From contig CAISTO010000215.1 in assembly GCA_903888395.1 (NCBI GenBank), positions 1 through 13,066 of the forward strand: a stretch of 13,066 bases of DNA. The letters are read 5' to 3'. Source of the stretch: an uncultured Bacteroidota bacterium (lineage in GTDB: Bacteria > Bacteroidota > Bacteroidia > UKL13-3). Within the stretch, counting starts at the first letter, position 1. Every line of letters begins with the position of its first letter. The notes under the pieces are model-generated. The model worked only from the letters and a program-made list of their open reading frames with translations, had not been told where the DNA came from and made no database searches. The position numbers and the translations under genes are program-made. Shown piece after piece: positions 1 to 7,028 of this stretch.

Positions 1-380
1 ACACTCATTTTATTTTGTTCTACATTTTTTGCTGTAAGTTTATCAGTTTTAATCGACACTTCTTTTAATTGTTTATCAGATTCTTTCAGTTCAATCTTTA
101 GCTTTTGATCGGCAGAAAAATCTACTATTTTTCTAATACTTTCGTATCCTATGTATGAAAAAACGATTGAATATTTCCCAGTAGGTAAGCTCAATGAATA
201 AAAACCATAGCTATTGGTAAAAGTTCCTGTTTTTAATTCTTCGGCATAAACGCTTGCACCAACAAGCGCTTCGCCTGTTTTTGAGTCTTTTAATTCACCG
301 CTTAAAGTATTGTTTTTCTTTTGCGAAAATGCAGTTGTTGAAAGGGCTAATAACAAAAGGAATAATATATTTTTTTTCAT
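1..380 (-). CDS. TonB-dependent receptor, N-terminal part (runs off the window's left edge)
   Basis: Reading the minus strand from an ATG at 380 gives an uninterrupted 126-residue N-terminus that continues beyond base 1. Residues 1-19 are a signal peptide (MKKNILFLLLLALSTTAFS). Residues about 25-105 match a carboxypeptidase-regulatory-like beta-sandwich as found in front of Bacteroidota TonB-dependent receptors: the visible landmarks are SGELKDSKTGEALVGASVY, GTFTNSYGFYSLSLPTGKY and FSYIGYES. The end, EVSIKTDKLTAKNVEQNKMS, looks like the linker leading into the plug domain. The protein would sit in the outer membrane and import a substrate using TonB energy; the substrate cannot be told from this part. 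A standalone protein carrying only this domain is possible but less likely. The upstream 116 bases to the next gene's stop show no convincing TAnnTTTG box. Confidence 0.85.
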   Translation of the reverse strand, partial: MKKNILFLLLLALSTTAFSQKKNNTLSGELKDSKTGEALVGASVYAEELKTGTFTNSYGFYSLSLPTGKYSIVFSYIGYESIRKIVDFSADQKLKIELKESDKQLKEVSIKTDKLTAKNVEQNKMS

Positions 381-472
381 TGATTTTTTTAAAATTGTAA
401 CATTAATGTGGTATGTCATAGGCTAAATATTTTCTGTTTAAGTTTCAATATTATTTTAACAATCTTATTATT

Positions 473-494
473 AAAATGTTTTTAAAAACGTTTT
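473..494 (-). terminator. weak hairpin just past the beta-barrel gene's stop
   Basis: An AT-rich inverted repeat (arms 473-481 and 486-494, one imperfect pair, four-base loop) lies directly downstream of the minus-strand stop codon at 497-499. Its own 3' arm ends in four Ts and no longer T-run follows, so it is a poor intrinsic terminator and may be chance in AT-rich DNA. Confidence 0.25.
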
Positions 495-496
495 TT

Positions 497-1312
497 TTAA
501 AATGGAACGTTAAATTTAATTCCGCCTTCAAGCATAAACGTGTATGAACTAAATGAATGTGTAGCACGTCCAACAGCATCTTTACCTAATTCGGTACTTA
601 AATAATTAGCATAAGCATATTGGAAAGATGGTTGTATAAACAAATATTTCAAAAAGTTTATTCTTGTTGCAATGCTTGCTCCCGCTACAAAACCATGAAT
701 TCTGAATCTACCTTCATTTCTATCACCTAAAATTGTAGAAATTGAAAATGAAATTAAAGGACCAATTCCCACTTTTCCTAATAAATCAAAGGTTACATAT
801 TTTTTTTTGTAAAGTTGGTGTGTTTTTAACAAATTTAACATCAAATAATTATTGCCATTGGTATGCTGCAAATGAATAAAATCGGGAGTTACAAAAGTGT
901 CTTTATCAATTGCGTTTCCATTAATTTGACCAGTAATATGCATGCTTGCATTGTCGTTAACTACATATTTTAAATGATCCCAACTTAATTCTATTCCAAG
1001 TTTTCTTTTGTTATTAAATAAATAACCAATGTGAAAATTATACTGTGGAATTGTTAAATCGGTTGATAAAAATTGTTGTAATCCATCAGTAAAACCAGGT
1101 TTATCGTGTGCAGCGGCATTTACTAATACAAAATCATAATTTGCTGTGGTGGTGTTTTTAAAATGAATATCGCTATTTGAATAAGATTCCCTGTTATAAC
1201 CCCAACTAAAATAGGCCGTTCCTTTTTTTGAAGTTGTTTTGTTTTGCTGTGCAATTGAATTGTTTAAAGTAAAAAATACTAAACAAATCAATAAAAATAG
1301 AATCTTTTTCAT
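497..1312 (-). CDS. outer-membrane beta-barrel protein, function unknown
   Basis: A 271-residue secreted protein. Residues 1-21 form a signal peptide (hydrophobic core ILFLLICLVFF, cleavage probably after the SIA at 19-21). The mature part alternates polar and hydrophobic residues in short stretches (for example YNFHIGYLF at 91-99, YLFIQPSFQYAYANY at 223-237) and ends in KFNVPF; a C-terminal phenylalanine on a final beta-strand is typical of outer-membrane barrels inserted by the BAM complex. The segments YFSWGYNRESYSNSDIHF (34-51) and LTIPQYNFHIGYLF (86-99) resemble, from memory, a conserved Bacteroidota outer-membrane family without assigned function. Residues 101-118 (NKRKLGIELSWDHLKYVV) fit the same family. 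It lies downstream of the cytochrome gene but is separated from it by a terminator, so it is probably transcribed separately. Sure of location, not of role. Confidence 0.85.
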   Translation of the reverse strand: MKKILFLLICLVFFTLNNSIAQQNKTTSKKGTAYFSWGYNRESYSNSDIHFKNTTTANYDFVLVNAAAHDKPGFTDGLQQFLSTDLTIPQYNFHIGYLFNNKRKLGIELSWDHLKYVVNDNASMHITGQINGNAIDKDTFVTPDFIHLQHTNGNNYLMLNLLKTHQLYKKKYVTFDLLGKVGIGPLISFSISTILGDRNEGRFRIHGFVAGASIATRINFLKYLFIQPSFQYAYANYLSTELGKDAVGRATHSFSSYTFMLEGGIKFNVPF

Positions 1313-1361
1313 TGTTTGGTTTTGGGGTGTGCGAATATAATTTTTTATATGATTTGAACAT

Positions 1362-1393
1362 AAAAAAAGCAGATGAAATCATCTGCTTTTTTT
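1362..1393 (-). terminator. intrinsic terminator after the cytochrome c gene
   Basis: Perfect 8-bp stem GCAGATGA/TCATCTGC (1369-1376 and 1379-1386) with a two-base spacer in the DNA, so the outer pairs close a short loop, flanked by A7 (1362-1368) and T7 (1387-1393). On the minus strand it starts about 20 bases after the cytochrome stop and ends in a U7 tract. The symmetric A/T flanks would let it work on the plus strand too, although no plus-strand gene ends here. Confidence 0.85.
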
Positions 1394-1412
1394 ATTGTAA
1401 TATAAAGTGAAA

Positions 1413-1817
1413 TTATTTCAATGAAACAATCCAATTAGCAATTTTTAATGCTTCTTCTTTAGGAACATTTGGTAATCCAATCATTGGTGTTTGGTAATCA
1501 GGCCAGTTGCTAGGTTTTGGTTTGTATATTAATTCTACAATTTGCTCAGGAGTATAATTACGTTTTGCCACTTCTACGTAAGCGGGTCCAACCACTTTTT
1601 CGTTGGCATTATGGCATGTTAAACAAGTGTTTTTTTCCAACAATGCATTGATGTCGGCAGGAACCTCAACTTCAGCAGTTGTTGGATCAGTAGTTACTTC
1701 TGTTGTAGTGGCGTCCACAGTTGTTGAAGTTTCAGTTGAAGTTGTGTTAGTGTTTCCACCAGAACAAGCAGCTAAAAATAATGCTGCAAATGATAATACA
1801 ATACTTACTTTTTTCAT
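1413..1817 (-). CDS. c-type cytochrome, lipoprotein-anchored (cytochrome c551/c552-like)
   Basis: A 134-residue single-haem cytochrome. The signal peptide ends in the lipobox LAAC with lipidated Cys18, so the protein should be membrane-anchored, facing the periplasm or on the outer membrane. Residues 20-52 are a Thr/Glu/Val-rich flexible linker. The haem-binding motif CLTCH is at 65-69; the distal axial ligand is probably Met112 in TPMIGLPNV. The pattern of GPAY after the motif, a Trp near residue 105 and a final helix (ALKIANWIVSLK) is that of small class I cytochromes c of the c551/c552 type. It would shuttle electrons to a terminal oxidase or other acceptor; no partner gene is adjacent. 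A TAnnTTTG-type box lies 24 bases upstream and a strong terminator follows, suggesting a single-gene transcript. Confidence 0.9.
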   Translation of the reverse strand: MKKVSIVLSFAALFLAACSGGNTNTTSTETSTTVDATTTEVTTDPTTAEVEVPADINALLEKNTCLTCHNANEKVVGPAYVEVAKRNYTPEQIVELIYKPKPSNWPDYQTPMIGLPNVPKEEALKIANWIVSLK

Positions 1818-1840
1818 TAGTTTTTCTTTTTTTTATTTTG

Positions 1841-1848
1841 CAAATTTA
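1841..1848 (-). promoter_or_regulatory. -7 promoter element for the cytochrome c gene
   Basis: On the minus strand this reads TAAATTTG, an exact match to the Bacteroidota -7 consensus TAnnTTTG. It would put the transcription start about 15-20 bases before the ATG at 1817. No TTG stands at the expected 17-23 base distance (the nearest triplet there reads ATG), so the -33 element is weak or absent. Confidence 0.5.
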
Positions 1849-2016
1849 TTTCTTAATCAATGTAATAAAACATGAGTTTAAACAATCGAACTACAAACAA
1901 AAATTATATTTTTTAAAAAGCTTTTTGTTTTTGTTAAGGGTAATATAATTGGAAGAAAATTTTTAGTTAAAATACTCCGACAAGCTATCATGAATTTGTT
2001 TACTTTTTTTAATAAA

Positions 2017-2044
2017 AATGTATCACGAATTCAATTGATACATT
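2017..2044 (-). terminator. hairpin overlapping the stop of the doubtful ORF
   Basis: Perfect 9-bp inverted repeat AATGTATCA/TGATACATT (2017-2025 and 2036-2044) with a 10-base loop. On the minus strand the 3' arm runs into TTTTTATT, so it could act as a modest terminator in that direction only. The stop codon of the 89-residue ORF (2031-2033) lies in its loop. Confidence 0.4.
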
Positions 2045-2300
2045 CTAATGTAATATCAGTATTTAATTCCAAAATATTGTTTTGATTTTGAATTAAGTTT
2101 TCTTTTTTATTGTTAATAATGTCAATTGTTTTATCAATAAATTGATTTTCCGAATCACGATTTATGCTAATTCTATTCAGTAGGTTTATTAAATATTTAA
2201 GCTGATAATACTTTATAAATTCGAAAGTAATTTGACTAAAATTATTTAATATTTTAACCTTACAAGGATGTAATCTAACTAATACATTGTCATTGCCCAT
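2031..2300 (-). CDS. possible small hypothetical protein (89 residues)
   Basis: An open frame of 89 residues starting with MGNDNVLVRLHPCK. It has no signal peptide, no membrane segment and no motif that I recognise. The composition is rich in Ile, Asn, Leu and Lys, which is also what non-coding AT-rich DNA yields. Residues about 20-45 (NFSQITFEFIKYYQLKYLINLLNRIS) and 55-75 could form amphipathic helices. Points in favour are the length, unusual for a stop-rich region, and an oriented terminator-like hairpin exactly at its stop. Points against are the absence of a recognisable promoter or ribosome binding site and of any functional context. It may equally be chance. Confidence 0.3.
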   Translation of the reverse strand: MGNDNVLVRLHPCKVKILNNFSQITFEFIKYYQLKYLINLLNRISINRDSENQFIDKTIDIINNKKENLIQNQNNILELNTDITLECIN

Positions 2301-2490
2301 TAAAATATACTTAACTTCATTTATTTTTTAAAATGAGGTAATTTTTATGCAAAATAATCTTATAAATAATCCACGTTTTAAAAATTGGACATAGCGACAT
2401 TATATGTAAATAACTGTAAAAATATATTAGTTGCTAATAACTTTAATTTGAACCAATAAAAATACTTTAAAATATTAATTCAGCAATCGA

Positions 2491-3024
2491 ATGAAAAACT
2501 TATTTAAGCTATTGGGATTATTTCTATTTATGGCTTTGCAGCAAAATGTATTTGCGCAAAAAAACACCAATGATAACATCATTGACCCTAAAATGGATAT
2601 TGAAGAGTATTTACCGCCATTGGATTCATTATATGTAATTGGTTTAAGAAACTACCCATTAGTTAAGTTAGAAATGGCACAAGCTGAATTATTGAAAAAA
2701 GAGGCATTGGAACTAGCTAAAATTAAAATTGAAGTTGAAATATTTAATTATAAAAAAGATTTAACAGATTGTTATACCAATTTAATAGGTGCACAAAAAA
2801 TTTTTAAAGTACGCAACGAAGATTTATTTGTTCAGAAAATTGCTTGTGATGTAGCAGAAAAAGAATACAGAGAGGGAGTTATTAAAATTGCTGAATATGC
2901 ACGTCAGCGAAATGCATTAACAAATTCAACGGCTGCTTTAGAAGATGCAAAAAGAGATTATATCAATTATTTTGAAAGACTTCAAGTAATTTTAGGAATA
3001 AAATTTAATAAAATAAGACGTTAA
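2491..3024 (+). CDS. half-length TolC-like periplasmic protein of the exopolysaccharide cluster
   Basis: A 177-residue secreted protein with a signal peptide at 1-22 (cleavage likely after VFA). Residues 42-60 (PPLDSLYVIGLRNYPLVKL) resemble the start of a TolC repeat, where a helix with the pattern AL..NP.L leads into the barrel. Residues 85-170 are long charged helices of the TolC coiled-coil type: DLTDCYTNLIGAQ (90-102), then VAEKEYREGVIKIAEYARQR (121-140), and an end at LQVILGIKF (164-172), as at the close of a TolC repeat. Full TolC proteins run to roughly 400-490 residues with two such repeats and four barrel strands. Here there is one repeat, and the barrel-strand stretch expected between residues 65 and 85 is missing, so it probably cannot form an outer-membrane pore alone. 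It lies 33 bases before the Wzc/GumC-like gene, almost certainly in the same transcript, so a periplasmic partner of that protein is the natural guess. Confidence 0.75.
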   Translation: MKNLFKLLGLFLFMALQQNVFAQKNTNDNIIDPKMDIEEYLPPLDSLYVIGLRNYPLVKLEMAQAELLKKEALELAKIKIEVEIFNYKKDLTDCYTNLIGAQKIFKVRNEDLFVQKIACDVAEKEYREGVIKIAEYARQRNALTNSTAALEDAKRDYINYFERLQVILGIKFNKIRR

Positions 3025-3057
3025 GGGTAGTAAATACAAATTTAAAAATATTAGAAT

Positions 3058-5241
3058 ATGAATTTTTCACAATTTACACGAATAATAGGAAGTAAACTTA
3101 AATGGCTAATTTTATTTCCATCAATCATTGCAGTTTTAGTATATTTTTTAACTTCAAAACTACCCAAAGAATTTGTTTCGGGTGCTAGCGTTTATACTGG
3201 CATAGCATCGGGCGTTAATTCATCAAATTCAGATGATAATGGCCAAAGTAATTTTGATTATAATGCTGTAAATAATGCTTTTGATAATTTAATGGTAACC
3301 ATACATTCTCGCCAAACATCTGAGGAAGTAGCAGTGAAGTTATTGGCTAAGCATTTAATGTTAAAAGAACCAGAACTTTCAACTTTAAGTCAAGAGGGTT
3401 TTGATTTATTAGCTGTTCAAATTCCACAGGATGAACGTAATAGTTTAATTGGTAAAAACGAGGCAGAAACAACAGAAAAAATATTAAAGGAACTACATTC
3501 AAGTGGCGATAATTTTATTGCGGAGCTTATAAATAGCAATAAAGGTTTTTATAGCATTGAAACAATCAATTCTAATTTAACAGTTAAAAGAAAACAATCA
3601 TCTGATTTTATTGATATTTCATTTAAATCGAGTGATCCTGGAGTAGCAGTTTGGACAGTTAGGTTATTATCAGAAACATTTATTTCTAAGTTTAAATATT
3701 TAAAAGGTTCGGAAACTATAAATGTTGTAAAATGGTTTGAAACTCGTTTACAAGAAGCCGCAGCTGATTTAAATAATTCTGAGGATAAATTAAAAGATTT
3801 TGGTGTTAAAAATAAAATTATTAATTACCAAGAGCAAACCAAGTTTTTAGCAGAAGAAAAAGAATTAAATGAATCAAATTATTATAAAGAACTTTCTAAC
3901 AATGAAGCCAGTAAAAGAGCAATTGCTAGATTAGAAGATAAGTTAGAAAACAGAGATGTTTTACTTAAAAACAACGAAGAATTAAATAGATTACGTAAAA
4001 AATTAGGTGATGCAAATGAGCAATTAGAGCGTGCCAAAATTTACGGAAATCCTGTTGCAAGTATTGACATACTTTCAAACAAAGTGAATGCATTAAAAAA
4101 AGAAATACAGCTTTATGTTTTACAATATTATAGTTTGAACCATACCATTGAATCTGTTCCCCAAGAAAATATTTTAAATAAATGGTTAAACGAAACTTTA
4201 ATTTCCGATGAATCTGAGGCACGTTTAAAAGTACATATTGATAGAAGAAAAGAATTTGATCGTCAGTATGTTGAATTCTCTCCTTTAGGAATGCAAATGA
4301 GTAGGTTAGAGCGCGAAATTGATGTTGCTGAAAAACAATATTTAGAAATTTTACATGGTTTGCATTTAGCAAAATTGCGCCAGCAAAACATAGAAATGAG
4401 TAATAATTTACAAGTTACTGATGCTCCTTCATTTCCTACCAAACCAATACAAAGCCGTAGGTTACCACTTATTATTATTTCGTTTTTAGCTTCATTCTTT
4501 TTATTGTTAGTTTATTTTATAGCTCGTGATTTATTAGATTCAACAATAAAAAATGGTGAAAGAGCAGAAGAACTGACTGGCTTGAAATTATTTAGTGCAT
4601 TGCCAATTACTAGTAATGACGATTTAGCCAATGCAAAATTGGAAAATACTTTGTTAGATTTTGCTGTTACTAATTTGAAAATTGAATTGGAAAATAGCAA
4701 TGAATCAATTTCAAATTATTTAATAACTGTAATTAGTAATAGAGAACAAGAAGGAAAAACATATGCTTCGAACAAACTAGCCGAAAAACTATATAGTTTA
4801 GATTATTCAGTATTGTTTTTAACAAACGATGAAAGAGTAGATGACATAGAAACTGAAGACAGAAGATTCAGGGCAATAAGATACGATGTAACTAGCAAAT
4901 TGTTTAGCGCTCGTAGTGAACAAAATTTATTACCAGAGTTTTCAAGAGTTAACAAAGAAGCATATAACTTTATTATTTTAGAAGTTCCAGCTATCAGTGT
5001 AAATGCTATTCCAAATCAACTAATAAAAAATTCTAAACTTTCATTGTTAATGCTTGATAGTCGCAGATCGTGGGCTACCTCAGATAATTATATGTTGAAT
5101 TTATTTCAAAAAGCAACAAATAATTCAAACAAGATAATGGTTTGGTTAAATTATGTAACTCCTAAAAATTTAACAGGTTTAGTGGGTGTGCCACATCACA
5201 AAAGTGTTAGAAATGGAAGAAATTCTTTAGTTAAATCGTAA
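3058..5241 (+). CDS. Wzc/GumC-like polysaccharide chain-length regulator with a degenerate kinase domain
   Basis: A 727-residue inner-membrane protein. TM1 is at about 15-32, then a large periplasmic region with a Wzz-type start (about 1-215), long coiled coils (225-360 and 385-450), the Pro-rich segment APSFPTKP (456-463) typical before the second membrane helix of Wzz proteins, and TM2 at 469-489. The cytoplasmic part (530-727) has the layout of a bacterial tyrosine kinase (BY-kinase) but damaged motifs. The Walker A region keeps only EGKT (565-568) in SNREQEGKT. The Walker A' position reads VLFLTNDE (585-592) instead of the usual hhhhDxD. The Walker B position reads YNFIILEVP (636-644) where D and D are expected at N637 and E642. 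The C-terminus lacks the usual tyrosine cluster. It should control chain length and export of the polymer, probably without normal autophosphorylation. The upstream neighbour is the TolC-like protein; the Wzy-like gene follows after 235 bases. Confidence 0.88.
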   Translation: MNFSQFTRIIGSKLKWLILFPSIIAVLVYFLTSKLPKEFVSGASVYTGIASGVNSSNSDDNGQSNFDYNAVNNAFDNLMVTIHSRQTSEEVAVKLLAKHLMLKEPELSTLSQEGFDLLAVQIPQDERNSLIGKNEAETTEKILKELHSSGDNFIAELINSNKGFYSIETINSNLTVKRKQSSDFIDISFKSSDPGVAVWTVRLLSETFISKFKYLKGSETINVVKWFETRLQEAAADLNNSEDKLKDFGVKNKIINYQEQTKFLAEEKELNESNYYKELSNNEASKRAIARLEDKLENRDVLLKNNEELNRLRKKLGDANEQLERAKIYGNPVASIDILSNKVNALKKEIQLYVLQYYSLNHTIESVPQENILNKWLNETLISDESEARLKVHIDRRKEFDRQYVEFSPLGMQMSRLEREIDVAEKQYLEILHGLHLAKLRQQNIEMSNNLQVTDAPSFPTKPIQSRRLPLIIISFLASFFLLLVYFIARDLLDSTIKNGERAEELTGLKLFSALPITSNDDLANAKLENTLLDFAVTNLKIELENSNESISNYLITVISNREQEGKTYASNKLAEKLYSLDYSVLFLTNDERVDDIETEDRRFRAIRYDVTSKLFSARSEQNLLPEFSRVNKEAYNFIILEVPAISVNAIPNQLIKNSKLSLLMLDSRRSWATSDNYMLNLFQKATNNSNKIMVWLNYVTPKNLTGLVGVPHHKSVRNGRNSLVKS

Positions 5242-5420
5242 TTTTTTAATTACTTAAATGAAAAAGTCCTTTTCAATTATTTGAAATTATATTTCTTTAC
5301 TTGAAATGTAAATTTTGCTTTATCAGGTCTAATTCCATTTGAATAAACAGCTCGTTTTACAAATAAATATGATGAAGGTATTTATAAATAAACATATCAA
5401 TATATAATTTAAAAATTTGT

Positions 5421-5455
5421 TTTTTTAGTTTAAGAGCGTATGTTTTTTAGTTTAA
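5421..5455 (+). repeat. 13-bp direct repeat, 22-bp period, before the Wzy-like gene
   Basis: TTTTTTAGTTTAA occurs at 5421-5433 and again at 5443-5455, the second copy ending 21 bases before the ATG at 5477. The 22-base period is about two helical turns, so two copies of a regulator could bind the same face. No consensus -7 box is seen in the 235-base gap. It could also be a local duplication in AT-rich DNA. Confidence 0.5.
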
Positions 5456-5476
5456 CGATATAACAAATAATAGTAT

Positions 5477-6934
5477 ATGATAGCTAGGCCTCAAACCAAT
5501 CATTTAAATCCAAATATTGTAAATTTTGGAATTGGTTTTATTTTCTTAATAATAGGTGCTTTATTAGCATTAATGATATCGTCTGACAATTCCTTTTATG
5601 GTGTTTTAGCCATCATAGCACCAATAGTTTTAGGCGTTATTATTATCATTTTTTCAAATCCATATTATGGTATATTATTGTATTTAAATTTTAGTTTTAT
5701 ATCCAATGGTTTATCTGGTTATGTTCCCGAAAACATCTCTTTTATTTTAGGAATCAATTTTATTTTATTATTAACTACGCTATCTATGGTGGTTCATATA
5801 AAGTGGGATGATCTAAAAAAATTAAGTCAAAGTGTTTTCTATATTGCTATCATTTGGACTATCTATTCAGTTTTATTGATAGTAAATCCTTTATTCGGTC
5901 AAGTTGATTCATTGATTTATGCATTGAAGGGAATCTCTTTTTATGCTGTACAGCTAATTCCGTTGGTTTTACTGTATATGAATACTAAAAAAGAATTCAA
6001 TACATTTTTAAAAATAATGATTGGTTGGTCGGTGATAACTACAATTTGGGCGTTTAAACAAACTGTTTTTGGAACCGATTTATATGAGCAAAAATGGCTT
6101 GATGCGGGTGGATATATTGCTAATATTTTTAACGGAGAATTACGTTCATTTTCAACTTTTTCTGATGCCAATCAATTTGGTTCAACCATGGCTTTTGTTT
6201 CATTTGTTTGTTTGATTTTATCATTTGGACCTAATACTATAATAAAAAAATACACATTACTTGCCATCGCAATATTTACCTTTTTAGGTTGCTTGATTTC
6301 GGGTTCGAGTGCGTCAATTTATATTTTTATATTTGGCTTTTTATTCTTTTTTATCTTCAACAAGCACTTTAAAACATTGATTTTTGGCTTAGCTTTTAGT
6401 CTTATTATTTTTTCATTCTTAAAGTTTACAGATATTAGTAATTTGAATTACCAAGTTTTAAATATTGGTACTTCATTGGCTCCAAATGATGCATCTTTAA
6501 TGGTTCATTCAAATAATCAATATTTAGTTACCAAATATTTAGAAAATAAACCATTTAGTATTGGAATTGAAAATGTTAATTTGTTTGAAATTCAAAACCA
6601 CCCTGAATCTTTTTTATCAAATTTAACTTCCAAAAGTTCATTTGCATCTATTTGGAACCAAAATGGAATTATTGGTTTAATACTCCATTTTATTGGAATT
6701 TTATATGTTTTGGTCATTGGTTTTATTAAAGTTTATCGGCTTAAAAGCAATGACCTTCGTTATAAAATGATTGCGCTTTATGGAGGTTTTATTGGAGTTA
6801 TTGTTACTAGTTTAGCAAGTCCCATTTTTGATCAAACTCCGCTTGGACCCATTATGTTTATTTGTATGATTTATTTTACTACTGCCGATAAACTTGATTT
6901 AGAATTTGTAGCTGAGGAAACACAGGTAAAATAA
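5477..6934 (+). CDS. Wzy/O-antigen-ligase-like polysaccharide polymerase
   Basis: A 485-residue integral membrane protein with about a dozen hydrophobic helices between residues 15 and 470. It fits the Wzy_C/WaaL superfamily: the segment RSFSTFSDANQFGS (223-236) corresponds to the conserved Arg-containing R..gtf.dpN.f motif, SGSSAS (275-280) stands where the family has its short Gly/Ser motif, and a large periplasmic loop (about 316-395) lies before the last helices, containing YLENKPFSIGIENV (354-367) and a second segment, SIWNQNGIIGLILHF (391-405). Members polymerise undecaprenyl-linked repeats or transfer finished chains to an acceptor; sequence alone does not separate polymerase from ligase. 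Next to a Wzz/Wzc-type chain-length protein, polymerase is more likely. The start at 5477 is the first ATG after stops and leaves a polar N-terminus of 14 residues before the first helix. The glycosyltransferase gene follows after 94 bases. Confidence 0.85.
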   Translation: MIARPQTNHLNPNIVNFGIGFIFLIIGALLALMISSDNSFYGVLAIIAPIVLGVIIIIFSNPYYGILLYLNFSFISNGLSGYVPENISFILGINFILLLTTLSMVVHIKWDDLKKLSQSVFYIAIIWTIYSVLLIVNPLFGQVDSLIYALKGISFYAVQLIPLVLLYMNTKKEFNTFLKIMIGWSVITTIWAFKQTVFGTDLYEQKWLDAGGYIANIFNGELRSFSTFSDANQFGSTMAFVSFVCLILSFGPNTIIKKYTLLAIAIFTFLGCLISGSSASIYIFIFGFLFFFIFNKHFKTLIFGLAFSLIIFSFLKFTDISNLNYQVLNIGTSLAPNDASLMVHSNNQYLVTKYLENKPFSIGIENVNLFEIQNHPESFLSNLTSKSSFASIWNQNGIIGLILHFIGILYVLVIGFIKVYRLKSNDLRYKMIALYGGFIGVIVTSLASPIFDQTPLGPIMFICMIYFTTADKLDLEFVAEETQVK

Positions 6935-7028
6935 ATTTAGCGCATGCCAATTTTGTCGCTTAAATTTTAAAAATAGTACTTTAGTTTTCTTTATTACATA
7001 CAAATTCGCATCAATTTAATTTAACAAC

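Larger units (their letters stand above)
1849..2490. other. AT-rich intergenic stretch with one doubtful small ORF
   Basis: About 640 bases lie between the cytochrome promoter and the first exopolysaccharide gene. I see one possible minus-strand ORF (2031-2300) with a hairpin over its stop, and a small inverted repeat ATTAG-TTG-CTAAT at 2426-2438. Upstream of the gene at 2491 the only near match to TAnnTTTG is TTAATTTG at 2443-2450, with a TTG only 9 bases before it, so I cannot place a promoter for the cluster with confidence. No RNA gene was recognised. Confidence 0.5.

Noticed and set aside
1603..1875. Plus-strand ORF of 90 residues rich in Val, Ser and Thr
   Set aside because: It is the antisense reading of the cytochrome's repetitive Thr-rich linker and signal peptide; the minus-strand gene has a lipobox, CLTCH motif and terminator.
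2431..2450. Promoter for the exopolysaccharide cluster (TTG ... TTAATTTG)
   Set aside because: The -7 box has a mismatch at a key base and the spacer is 9 instead of 17-23 bases.
3965..4372. Minus-strand ORF of 135 residues
   Set aside because: It lies wholly within the coiled-coil region of the Wzc/GumC-like gene and has no recognisable features; a shadow of a well-supported gene.
5256..5280. Possible terminator after the Wzc-like gene (GAAAA-AGTCC-TTTTC)
   Set aside because: Five weak pairs and no following T-tract; probably chance.
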